NCBI GenBank assembly: GCA_036346405.1
Contig: CM070566.1
Coordinates: 17,603,533-17,667,532, forward strand
Source: Phyllostachys edulis
Lineage: Eukaryota > Streptophyta > Magnoliopsida > Poales > Poaceae
Direction: 5' to 3'
Length of the DNA stretch: 64,000 nucleotides
A model generated the notes under the pieces. It made no database searches and was not told the DNA's origin. It was given only the letters and a program-made list of their open reading frames with translations. The position numbers and the translations under genes were made by a program. This document shows, one piece after another, positions 10,747 to 19,637 of this stretch (the stretch's first letter is position 1; the number at the start of each line of letters is the position of its first letter).

Positions 10747-12267
10747 AACCCCATAAGCACTGTATAAGTAGTCAAACCAAAAATGACTACGATTAGCAGT
10801 GACTTACCACCTCTCTGCCTATTCGCAGAGTTTCGCTTTTTCCTGTCGTAACTGGACAAGTTGCCTGTTGTATTCAACAATAGTAACAATTTGCTCCAAC
10901 GCTCTCTACTGGAAAGAAAAACAGTTAGAAGCAAGAAACAATATGAATGCAAATACCAATCAACAGGTACTTACATCCATAGCCTTCTGCGCAAACGAAG
11001 ACACTACCCACGTGGGGTTCCTCAGCTCATCGATCTCTCGGACTCGATCCCACCACACCTTTTCGAGACGCGCGTCATCGAAAACATCCTTATCACCAGG
11101 AATGTTTTTGGGGTGAGGAACACGAGTACGAGATATGAGGGCGGAAGATCCCACGATGGGGGATGGCCTGAAGAACTCAGAGGAGAAGTTAGCATATTCT
11201 TCATCCTCTGATTCGGTAATGCTAATTCCGCCCTGAGGACCTGGAAGAACATCCGAGGCAATCTCCTTCTCGGCGCAACGCTCTGATGCCTCCACAGCAT
11301 CAGACGTTACCTTCGCCTCGGTTTCTATGACCACTCCTGTGGGCGTAACCGCTCTCGGCACTACGACTACTCCAGCAGTTGTGGCCATTGCAACGACATC
11401 TTCAGTCACTCGAACGGTGGACGACCCTTCGACCACCGCCACTGCTATTCCTTCGCCTGTTGAAGAAACTACAGTGGGTTCCTTGACAGGAACATCTTTG
11501 ATGATGAGAGAAGCCGGGCTGAGACCATGAAAAGGAAAGCACTATCAGGTAGTAGAAAACAAAAGGTAAATGTTGTTCTTATGCTTTTGTCTCTTTTACA
11601 TACCTCCTAGTGCCAGACTTGATCTTAAATCTAGAAACGATCCTCCCCAAGGGGAGTTTCTTCGACTTTTTCTCAACCACGTCTGGTCGAGAATCAAGTT
11701 GAGGAACGGCCATGACCACGTCTGGTCGTGGATCTTGATCGAGCGCCCTCGCTCCCAGATCCCCTTGACTCCTTGGATGGTCAAGACCAGTCTCGACCAC
11801 CTTAAGGGCATCGCTACCCTCGGCCACGGGTACTGCTGGTGCAGTAGTTTCCTTCACAAAAAGCAATAAGTCTCTTCCAGTTTTTTCCGAATTACTTGAT
11901 AAAGCCACAAGAGACAGGAACTACAAAGGTTCTATTGTCATGGTAGAGAGGTACCTTAACCTTGGGGGCTTCATGTCCGGATACTTTAGCTACCCCTGCC
12001 GCCTTCATTTTCTCTACAGCGGCCAGGTCCGTGGCAAATTTGGCAAAAGGTTTGACCGAGTCAAAATTCACAGAAGGTTCGATCGAAACAAAACTTGAAC
12101 TCGCACCTCTCCCATCGGCATCTTGCGCGAGCTTACGCCTCTTGGCCGGGGGAGAAACAAGCTGCTCTAGGGCAGCACCGATGACCATTAGTTCGACTTC
12201 CTCGCCGTCCTGACGGTTCTCCATACCTACTTTCTGCAGAAATCAGAAAGAGAGAGAAATCGCAAAG

Positions 12268-12408
12268 CAGTCGTAAGTTCTTCTATGACCATTGCTATGT
12301 CATAAGCTCTTCTATGACAACCCCCTGGTCGTAAGTATTTCTACGACCAAGGTCTGATCGTAAGCCTTGCTACGGTCACTACCTAGTCATAAGTTCTTCT
12401 ATGACTAC
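12268..12408. repeat. Hairpin array 2, 5 units
   Basis: Five units of the same short inverted repeat at a ~29-base spacing, in the first intron of the antisense gene (12441-12234). Variants include GTCATA/TATGAC in two units and GTCGTA/TACGAC. Arm changes are mostly matched in the partner arm. Confidence 0.8.
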
Positions 12409-13513
12409 GAAGTCCTAAAGATGAAATCAACTTCCGATTACCTTTAGGCATTCCACCTTATCCTTTGGGGGCAGGTCAGCCAGTATGGGAGGTGCCTCCG
12501 CATTGGCTAGTGATTTCTCACAGATAAGTTTGACCCAGGTGTCAATCTCCTCTTGTGAGAGGTCTGCAGGGATGAAAGAAAATTTCTTTAAAACCCAATT
12601 CGAAACCAACATGAAGAAGGCTAAATCTGAAGCTTGCTTACCTTCCGCATAATCCCTCGTCGAGTCCGCCGAACCCGAGTACCTCCACATCGGATGAACC
12701 CTCTTCTTCAAAGGACTAATGCGGCGCGTGATGAAGTCTTTCACTACATGCCATTCGGTTAGCCCCTCTTCCCTCAAGTCTGCAATAGCTTGAATGAAGG
12801 GGGCGATCCGATCAAGATCCTTGGGAGTCAAATCCCAAGACGAAATCTTCTCGGTCGGCTTCCCAACGAAGGAAAGACTGTCCTCACTGGTGTTTTCCCA
12901 ATAAAACCACTTCTTCTTCCAGAACGGCCACGACGAACGAGTGAACATCTGAATATACTCCTTCGATTTCCCATCGTGGAGCTTCAGACCGTAGCTTCCA
13001 GCAATCCCGGTCAGCCTGGTCATTCCGTAAAAATACTGGAACAATTCCAGGTCAATCGGAATTCCCAGATAGGCTTCGCACAGATACACAAAAACACTTA
13101 ACATCGTGATAGAGTTGGGAACGAGGTTCACCAGCTCCACGTTGAAGTTTTCGAGTACGAGTGTAAGGAAAGGGTGAGCAGGCAATCGGAGGCCGCACTC
13201 ACAGAATGCCTAGAAGATAGGGATTTGCCCAATTTCCCCCGATGACCAATGTTGCCCAGCGGCCTCAATCCACCCCACGAACTTTCTCTTCGGGATCTTC
13301 TCAGCAGCGACCAAAGCCTTGATCTTGGTCGCATCCATCTTTGATTCGGCCCACTGAGAAACGGCTCTGACCATTTCTCTTAGAGGTCAGAGATTTGAAC
13401 TTGGGAAAATCGAAGAAGAGGGCTCGATTTGGGTGACGACAGAGGACTCGAAAGTTTGAACAGCAAGAGCGATTTGGGGGAAGATAAAAGACATTATTCT
13501 CACCCGCGGTGAA

Positions 13514-13521
13514 TATTTATA
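13514..13521 (-). promoter_or_regulatory. TATA box of the antisense gene
   Basis: On the minus strand this reads TATAAATA, the plant TATA consensus, about 140 bases before the ATG at 13374. It lies inside the element, upstream of the 3' LTR, so the antisense gene seems to have its own promoter instead of relying on the LTR, which points the other way. Confidence 0.55.
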
Positions 13522-13749
13522 ACCTCTCGCCTGAAGATGAAGAGACATGGCTACTCAACGGTTGCTGATGCCTCGGGAACTAGTCCAACAGACAGATCTG
13601 TAAGAGCCGATTCGCATTCTTAAATTTGTCTGCTCGAGGAAGCCGAGTCAGTTTTCACACCTCAAGCGAAATTACCTTCTTGACCAAGTCTTTTCTGGTC
13701 AAACACAACAAACAGTCGGAAAGATTTTACTTCCGACCTTAGTACTGTG

Positions 13750-13910
13750 ATGACTTGGTAATCGTAAGATCTACGATTACCTTGCAAGTCGTAAGATTAT
13801 TTTACAACCTTCTTGACCAAGTTATTTTCTGGTCAAATGAAACACCAGTCAAAGAGTCCTTCCTTCGACCATCTTTCTACGACCACCTACTGGTCATAAG
13901 ACCATCTACA
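13750..13910. repeat. Hairpin array 3, looser units
   Basis: A diverged set upstream of the polypurine tract. The clearest unit is AATCGTAAGATCTACGATT near 13768-13786, an almost perfect 8-bp stem. Others (CAAGTCGTAAGATTATTTT, CTGGTCATAAGACCATC) are weaker. Confidence 0.6.
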
Positions 13911-13942
13911 ACTCCTTTTCCAAGCAAGTTACTTTCGCTTAA

Positions 13943-13956
13943 GCTGGGGGGCTAGA
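13943..13956 (+). promoter_or_regulatory. Polypurine tract before the 3' LTR
   Basis: GCTGGGGGGCTAGA directly precedes the TG taken as the LTR start. A G-run followed by CTA is usual before 3' LTRs of grass Tat elements, where it primes plus-strand synthesis. Confidence 0.6.
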
Positions 13957-14071
13957 TGACGAGGATATAACAATCCTTATTTTATCAGATATCTATAATT
14001 CGTATTATGGGTATTAATGACGTCATATAACTCTTGTGTATACCCCTTAATATTCTTGAGGGAGAAGCTGA

Positions 14072-14240
14072 GGGTCGTAAGTCCTCCTACGACCACCCTG
14101 TAGTCGTGGGTCTTCCTGCGACTACCCCATAGTCGTAAGCCCTCCTACAACTATCCCATAATCGTAAGCTCTACTACGATTGATCCGTGGTCGTAGGCTC
14201 TCCTACGACCACTAACTGGTCGTAAGCCTTTCTACGACCA
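14072..14240. repeat. Hairpin array 4 in U3 of the 3' LTR, 6 units
   Basis: Six regularly spaced short inverted repeats at about 29 bases. Arms include GGTCGTA/TACGACC (several), AATCGTA/TACGATT-like (ATCGTA with TACGAT) and AGTCGT with GCGACT. Stem identity is kept while the arm sequence varies. Confidence 0.85.
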
Positions 14241-14498
14241 ATCCTCAGTTGACAAGATTCACAGACATGTGGGCCTAGTCGATAAAGGAATATCAAGTAC
14301 TGTATCCTAGGATATGAGCAATCAATTACGCTGTTATTCCCTGAAATAACAGCACGACTTAACCCCCTGTTATGACGGTAATTGCCTGGCGATGTGGGGA
14401 TATTAAAAACCCCGTAATAACTCCCGGTAATAGCTCCACGATCTAGCGCGTTAATGTGACTTTTATTCCGAAGAACCAGCGGTGCACTCTGGAGATGA

Positions 14499-14507
14499 TA
14501 TAAAAGG
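14499..14507 (+). promoter_or_regulatory. TATA box of the 3' LTR
   Basis: TATAAAAGG lies about 42 bases before the point (14541) where homology to the inverted 5' copy begins. This is the only LTR promoter left in the element and points out to the right. Confidence 0.65.
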
Positions 14508-14753
14508 CAAGCATCAACAGGGCAAAGGGGGCAGACAGAGAAGATTAGAAGGACAATACTCTGATCTTTTGATTCTATCTTGTAATCCAGCATACTCAAT
14601 ACATACACACAGGATTAGGGTTGTTATTCTCCCAAGAGAAGGCCCGAACCTGTATAAAAATCCCCGTGTCTCCATCTCTGTGTGATTTCGAGCCTAGAGG
14701 AACACCCGAATCAAACAATCTTTATGTAAGTGTTCGGTTCTAAAACACCGACA

Positions 14754-14758
14754 GCAGA
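14754..14758. repeat. Right target-site duplication GCAGA
   Basis: It directly follows the terminal CA of the 3' LTR and is identical to 1878-1882. Confidence 0.85.
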
Positions 14759-15074
14759 GGAGCAAGCAAAATCAGGAGCAGAAAATGCTAGGTTGGAGTA
14801 TTTACATGTGCTAAGGATAGACTAGTATTGTCAATTTCTTTTGTGTGGATGTTTTGTACGTGCCAAGGAGACCGTGGCTATTTTAGAATGCTCAGAATTC
14901 TTAATTGTTGATATGACATTTTCTAAGTGGTCGATTGAGAAAATTGTATGTTTTCTAAATTCTGGTTGAATGGTGCAAACTATTGAGAAAATTTCTTGGT
15001 GGTGTAATTAAATTATATTGGTATTTTACATGTATAGGGGTGCCTAATCTGCTAGGAATCATGCTAATGAGGTT
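14759..15074. other. Unassigned flank right of the gypsy element
   Basis: Short AT-rich sequence that was joined to 1877 before the gypsy insertion. About 50 bases after 14754 are open in one frame (GAEEQAKSGAENARLE-like charge pattern), but no protein family is recognised. The rest shows nothing. Confidence 0.4.
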
Positions 15075-15079
15075 AATAT

Positions 15080-15600
15080 ATCTGTCGGGGACAATAGACA
15101 ATCAAGGGCAGTTAAGTGCTAGGAATAAATCTAACAGCCGAGAAAAACCAACTTATCTAGGGCACTTAACTGCCAGGGAAAATAGACAATCGAGGGCATT
15201 TAACTGCCGGGAAAACCAACTTATTTAGGGCACTTAACTGCCAGAAAAACAGACAATCGAGGGCATGTTAGCTGCCGGCAATACATATAACTGCCGGGGA
15301 AACTTAAACTGCCAGGAAACATCTAACTACCAGGGTAACTCTAATTGCCAGGGAAAACCAACTTATCTAGGGCAATTAACTGCCGGGAATACACATATCT
15401 GCTGGGGAATGTCTTTCCCGATAGCACTTTACCGGGCAGGCAATAAGTGCTGGGAATACACATTCCCAGCAGATAAATTGCCTTGCAACGCAGTTTTTCC
15501 CGGCAGTTGCATTGCCCTTGATACTATGCCATGGTGTAGTGTAGTATAGAGGCTCTAACTGCCAAGGTTCACAGGATAGGGCTCTAGCTGCCCAACTAGC
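15080..15600. repeat. Cluster of TTAACTGCCGGGAA-type repeats
   Basis: At least a dozen degenerate copies of a ~13-base word (AACTGCCGGG/AACTGCCAGGG) are spaced 15-45 bases apart, often with AACTTATCTAGGGCA or AGACAATCGAGGGCA between. Near the right end the word appears inverted (CCCGGCAGTT near 15500). ATCTGCTGGGGAATG (15399) and CATTCCCAGCAGAT (15463) form an inverted pair. This looks like subterminal repeats of a DNA transposon or a decayed minisatellite. No matching terminal repeats were found. Confidence 0.7.
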
Positions 15601-15649
15601 TCTAGCTACCAGCAAACTATCCGAGAGTCCCAACTGCTCTCGGTTTCCC

Positions 15650-18162
15650 AAAATTTACTCTTTTGAAATTAGAACCAAAATCTACCTTGTGAAAACGCAC
15701 CTTGTCCGACCTTGACCGTGGGCACAGCTATTCGAATAGTTTTACACTCTGTAGAGATTGTACATCTTGACCCACACGAGATAATCAAATTATAATGTCG
15801 GCCATGACACACTTCCGAAGGTGTGCGACTAAAATCACATGGTTTTTACAATACTATATCCTTACATTAGCCCACCCGATGAGTTTTACCCCAAATCATG
15901 GGCGTCAATTACCATCGACTCGGAGCTCACCGTTGTGGGGGATAACCTACCTGGACATAGACGTCAGTTACCATCGCCCAACGCAAGCCCCGACAGACAT
16001 GGACGTCAATTACCATCGTCTACACTACCCAAGTAACTCCTACCATCTATAGCCTACGGGCTAAATGTTCATAATTAATAAATTAATCAGTCAGGTCCTT
16101 TCCATTTAGGACATGTGGTTGTACGATAGTGCTCAGTTTGGATAGTCACAAGTGTTGGTCATTAATATGACTTGGGCAGAACTTACCACAATACAAGTTC
16201 TCGTGCTCTAGTTGCACCCGCCTGATCTTACCATCCGCCCAAGTCGAAACAAGTTTTCACCATTTTATTTTGTTTTTCAAATACTGACATTACCTAATGT
16301 CATACATTTCTCAAAAGGATTTGCATAAAAGGTAATAATAGTTTCCTCCCTTTGGGTGATCAAGACTGATAAGCATGTCTAAGCAATTCTAGCGTGTTTA
16401 ACTATTCCACAATGTTGTATTCAATATTGTGGAGTTACTATGCTAGGGTTATAAAGGTATAGGATAACAATTATCAAAGGAAGACATTAACAATTTTAGA
16501 TTTAACTAACAACCTACAATTTGAATTTGTAATTTTATGTGAAATAGCAATGCATAATACTTTTAAAACTGAAAACATAATTTAAAAATTATAGGTACAA
16601 AGTGTTCAAAGGAGACTCACCTTCGTCGAAGGTTGAGGTTACTGCGTTCGGTTGATCCAAAGTGGCTTCAGCAGCGTTGGACTGTACACGCGTCGGACTC
16701 TACACAAATAAATAACATAAAATCAAATAAATTCCAAAAATTATAAAATTAGTATTGATAGAGAGATATTGAATTTAGAAACAAAAATCAACAGAATCAG
16801 AGTTCGTATGAAGGAGAACGAATATCCGGAAGTTTGCGGACACATGAAATGATAAAAAATAAAAAGGGGAATATTCTGGAGTTCACTATGCTGAATTCAA
16901 TTCACAAAGCAAATGGAAAAGTGAGGGGATGACATTAGGGCCCCACTAGCAAGAGAGTGAGAGGGAGGTGGAAGAAAGAGTGAGTATGACCTGGGACCCC
17001 ACAAGTCATAGAGATAAAGAAAGAAATGAAAGGAAAAAAAGAAAGTAGAGCAGAGCAGGGAGGCGACGGCTCTGGTGGCGGCGTCGGTGAGGGGAGTCAC
17101 GGGAGGTGGGACCGGTGGCTAAAATGGGTCATCGGCTAGGTGGAGAGGCTGCAAGTGGTGGCGGCGTGATGAGTGGTGGCTAGAGGCGGCGCATACGGGC
17201 AAGGTGGCGCACGAGCGGTGCGGGCTGCGTGGGGCGGTGGCACTTCGGTGGCGATTGGTGGCTGGTCACACGAGCATGAGTTGCGCGGCAGCGAGGGGAG
17301 GGTGAGGGCGGAGTCAGGGCAGCTTAGGGGTGGCTGAGGAGACGTGGCAGTAGCGACCGGCGGCGAGGATGGAGGTGAGGCGGCGAGGGCATGCTCTGAC
17401 GGCAGGATTTTTGAAATTGAGGAGGGGAAAACTAGGAAGAACCTCGAGAACGCGAGATGATGCAGCTTGTTGGGCAAATTGCTCATCGGAGCAACGAGAA
17501 GAGGGGATGGGGTAACGCCGGATTTGGGAAAGAAAGGAGTTTGTGGTGGCGAGTGCTCCCAGGGGGTGGGGAAGGAGGAGATGAGGGGGAAGGGGGATAG
17601 AGGAAGGTGTTGCATGCCTTTTAAAGGCGAAGACAGGGAGGAGCGGTGCGGGCGCAGCGTGCGGCATGGGATAGGATGGTGCGGGGCATGGGGCGCGCAC
17701 AGTGCGGTGCGTGGTGGGGGAGTGGACAGGGCATGGGCGCGGAATTCGCAGTGGCACAAGGGCATGGGCGACAGCGGGATTCGCGGAGGCGCGAGACGTG
17801 AGCACGCACAGCGTGGGAGCTACGGGAGCGAGGGCACCGGAGCCAGGCATGTGGGCGCGTGCGCGTGCACGGCATGGGCTTGCGGTCAGGACAGAGCAAC
17901 GAGAAGAAACAAAAGAAGAAAGAAAAAGGAAAAAAGGAGGAAAGGAAAAAAGGAAAAGGGAAAAAGGAAAAGAAAGAAGAATTTTGTGGAAAATTCAAAC
18001 TTGCAAAATTTGAGTTTCAGAATTTGGCGAAGAATTTGAATTAAGCTGGCGGAATTAGAATTCAAATTTGAATTTCGGAGTTGAAATTTAAATATATGGA
18101 AACACTCCAATTAATTAATTTAAATTTAAAAAATTTGAAATAGACAAATTTGGGATGCTACA
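15650..18162 (-). mobile_element. Long-LTR retrotransposon fragment A (reverse)
   Basis: The right end reads TTTGGGATGCTACA, the reverse complement of TGTAGCATCCCAAA, a variant of the TGTAACATCCC start seen at 48788 and 58666. Within it, CAGCTATTCGAATAG (15727), the CCGCCCAAGTC block (16235), the segment at 16800 with GAGTTCGTATGAAGGAGAACG and the GC-rich stretch 17050-17850 align in order with the other copies listed here. A TTTAAAGGCG near 17619 is the LTR TATA on the minus strand. The many GC-rich ORFs inside are chance. The left end was not found; the expected place is near 14.9 kb. Confidence 0.62.
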
Positions 18163-18384
18163 GATAGGTCAGCATGCACGTGGAATCCACATAGCTGAAA
18201 AAAAATAAAGGAACTAGCATTGATATATGCTTTTCCCAACATAGAAATTCCAAGAGAATCTTGTGGTCCCACTAAAATATTGAATTTGAATAACTTAGCT
18301 CTCTTCATAAATTGCTAATACGTTTTGTCACTTCACTGTTCATGTATGCACAAGTTATAACAAATCTAACACACCACACAGAAC

Positions 18385-18745
18385 TTTTTTTATTAATTAA
18401 CCTCTTTTTAAAATTTATTTTAAAGTTAACCCTGGCGCACTTTATTTCCAATTCCGACCTTTTTAGTCACGCCACCACCCATGGCATGACAAAACAACGC
18501 TGTCACGACATAGAATAAGTCCGCTAAATAGCACTTTTAGTCACGCCACTGGTCGTGGCGTGACCAAACAACACTGTCACACTACGAGTGGTGGCGTGAC
18601 AAAAGCTTAGGCTGACATAACAGCGTTGTTTTGTCACGTCATGGATGGTGGCGTGACAAAAGGAGTCAGAATTGAAAATAAAGTGCGCCGAGATTAACTT
18701 TAAAATAAAATTTGAAAAATGGTTAATTAATAATAAAAAAATTCC
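18385..18745. mobile_element. Fold-back DNA element with GTCACGCCAC repeats, copy 1
   Basis: Two ~130-base arms are near-perfect reverse complements: left arm TTATTAATTAACC, then TTTTAAAGTTAA, GGCGCACTTTATTT and GTCACGCCACCACCCATG; right arm the same in reverse, ending GGTTAATTAATAATAAAA. The middle holds two further copies of GTGGCGTGAC. A related element lies at 58075. No transposase is encoded, so it is a MITE-like non-autonomous element. Target duplication not determined. Confidence 0.75.
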
Positions 18746-19220
18746 ACCACACACCTACCAGGATTCTAGCACTACAATCTACGGCTCACAAATTATCTAG
18801 GTAATAGGAAAAATTAAACTAATAATCACACAATATGTACGATATTTGGAACCTGATCGTTTCATACCACCAAAATCTGTAATACAAAATATGAAAAAAA
18901 AAATCGATTAAAGCATCCGCTTGCACATGTAAATATGCATAATTTTCTCTCGAACTTATGGGTACAAAGGTTGGCTGGCTAGATCATTTATCATAAAACA
19001 AAGCTAGATCGATCAACTCAACATGCCTCATAAAATTTGCTGATTCAAGTATACATCGTTCCTAGTTCCAACAATGATACAGTTGTTCCTTCGATTCTAG
19101 CAAATTTACCAAATATCAAAAAGAAAAGCAGAGCATTGTGTGGGGCTATGCGGGGCAAATTACTCCACTATTTGCCCAAAGCAAAAGAAGCATCCCGAAA
19201 AAAAAAACCATATGAAAACT
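18746..19220. other. Unassigned AT-rich stretch
   Basis: No gene, terminal repeat or LTR was recognised. The ORF starting 19037 has no recognisable family and runs through the tandem repeat that follows, so it is not taken as a gene. Confidence 0.4.
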
Positions 19221-19420
19221 GGTCATACATATCACTCAGCAATTCCACATCCCAGAAAGTTGTAAGTAAAAATAAAGATTCAGTTTCTCGATAACTGCAT
19301 TGCATGGAGAATTAAAAACCGGTCATACATATCACTCAGCAATTCCACATCCCAGAAAGTAGTAAGTAAAAATAAAGATTCAGTTTCTCGATAACTGCAA
19401 TGCATGGAGAATTAAAAACC
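19221..19420. repeat. Tandem duplication, 2 x 100 bp
   Basis: 19221-19320 and 19321-19420 are identical except for a few bases (GTTGTAAG/GTAGTAAG, GCATTG/GCAATG). The unit starts GGTCATACATATCACTCAGC and ends ATTAAAAACC. It seems a recent local duplication. Confidence 0.9.
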
Positions 19421-19629
19421 GGAAGTCATAGTGAGATAGTTTGCGATCTGGTCGTAGTTCAGCAGCAGTCAAAGCCGGAGCTGCTGAAGCATCTATGCAG
19501 CACTGGGGAGGACAGCGTCTTTTTTACGGACAAACTGCATTTCTTCAGTCCAATATTTAGTTTATCATATACTCTACTTGCATACAGGATTACAGGTGTT
19601 TAAGCTAATTCATCATAAATGTGTTACAA
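19421..19629. other. Possible gene remnant before the LINE
   Basis: A + frame from 19442 reads like protein (CDLVVVQQQSKPELLKHL, GEDSVFFTDKLHFF), but no family was recognised. It is short and unsupported by splice sites. Confidence 0.25.
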
Positions 19630-19637
19630 CTAAGGAG

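Larger units (their letters stand above)
9492..13374 (-). pseudogene. Antisense spliced gene of the Tat element (PF04195-like N-terminus, coiled-coil C-terminus)
   Basis: Eight exons are inferred from open frames joined by good splice sites: 13374-12442, 12233-11604, 11541-10975, 10908-10808, 10598-10453, 10385-10268, 10192-10013 and 9931-9492 (about 1,040 codons). Donors read GTAAT, GTATG, GTAAGT (three times), GTGAGT and GTAAGG; acceptors are mostly pyrimidine-CAG. The first exon (WAESKMD, FVGWIEAAG, VELVNLVPNSITMLSVFVYL, YFYGMTRLTG, WPFWKKKWFYW) resembles the family Pfam calls 'putative gypsy type transposon' (PF04195). Exons four to eight are charged heptad-like coiled coil (RLQIEVEDKTLVVHEI and similar). 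Lesions: an in-frame TAG at 13210-13212, a frameshift near 11910-11940, and stops in the 10908-10808 exon. The function of this family is unknown; a Gag-like or nucleic-acid-binding role is only a guess. Confidence 0.72.
1883..14753 (+). mobile_element. Tat-lineage Ty3/gypsy LTR retrotransposon, complete but decayed
   Basis: A 12.9-kb element bounded by a 5-bp target duplication. In order it holds an aberrant 5' end, a primer-binding site, gag, protease, reverse transcriptase, RNase H, a second RNase H-like domain, integrase, a long spacer, an antisense spliced gene, a polypurine tract and a 3' LTR. Integrase last plus two RNase H domains plus a long 3' region with an extra ORF is the signature of the Tat group (Grande, RIRE2, Ogre relatives). 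The pol frame is broken by several stops and shifts, so this copy cannot make its own proteins. It lies just 3' of the GPN1 exons. Lineage assignment is by domain order and motifs, not by a search. Confidence 0.85.
13957..14753 (+). repeat. 3' LTR of the Tat element
   Basis: About 797 bp from TGACGAGG to CCGACA. The right edge is fixed by the GCAGA duplication. The left edge is inferred from the polypurine tract and TG, because the 5' LTR lacks U3 and cannot be aligned. It contains hairpin array 4 in U3, a TATA box at 14499 and an AGAAGGCCCGAACC segment in R-U5. Confidence 0.72.

Noticed and set aside
10636..14240. Regularly spaced repeats that could be taken for a CRISPR array
   Set aside because: The repeats are short palindromes with ~6-base loops and no unique ~30-base spacers, in a plant retrotransposon.
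14754..14806. Open frame with a charged, alanine-rich reading as the missing GPN1 C-terminal exon
   Set aside because: The residues do not resemble known GPN1 tails and no splice acceptor precedes it; left unassigned.
16125..16130. GATAG followed by TG as the left boundary of fragment A, matching GATAG after its right end
   Set aside because: Homology to other family members continues to the left of this point (15680-16120), so it is inside the element.
17136..18044. Many overlapping GC-rich ORFs on both strands (also 28094-28610, 54880-56350, 62850-63750)
   Set aside because: They are low-complexity (P, R, S, H or K, E runs), overlap on both strands, and coincide with the promoter parts of LTR copies.
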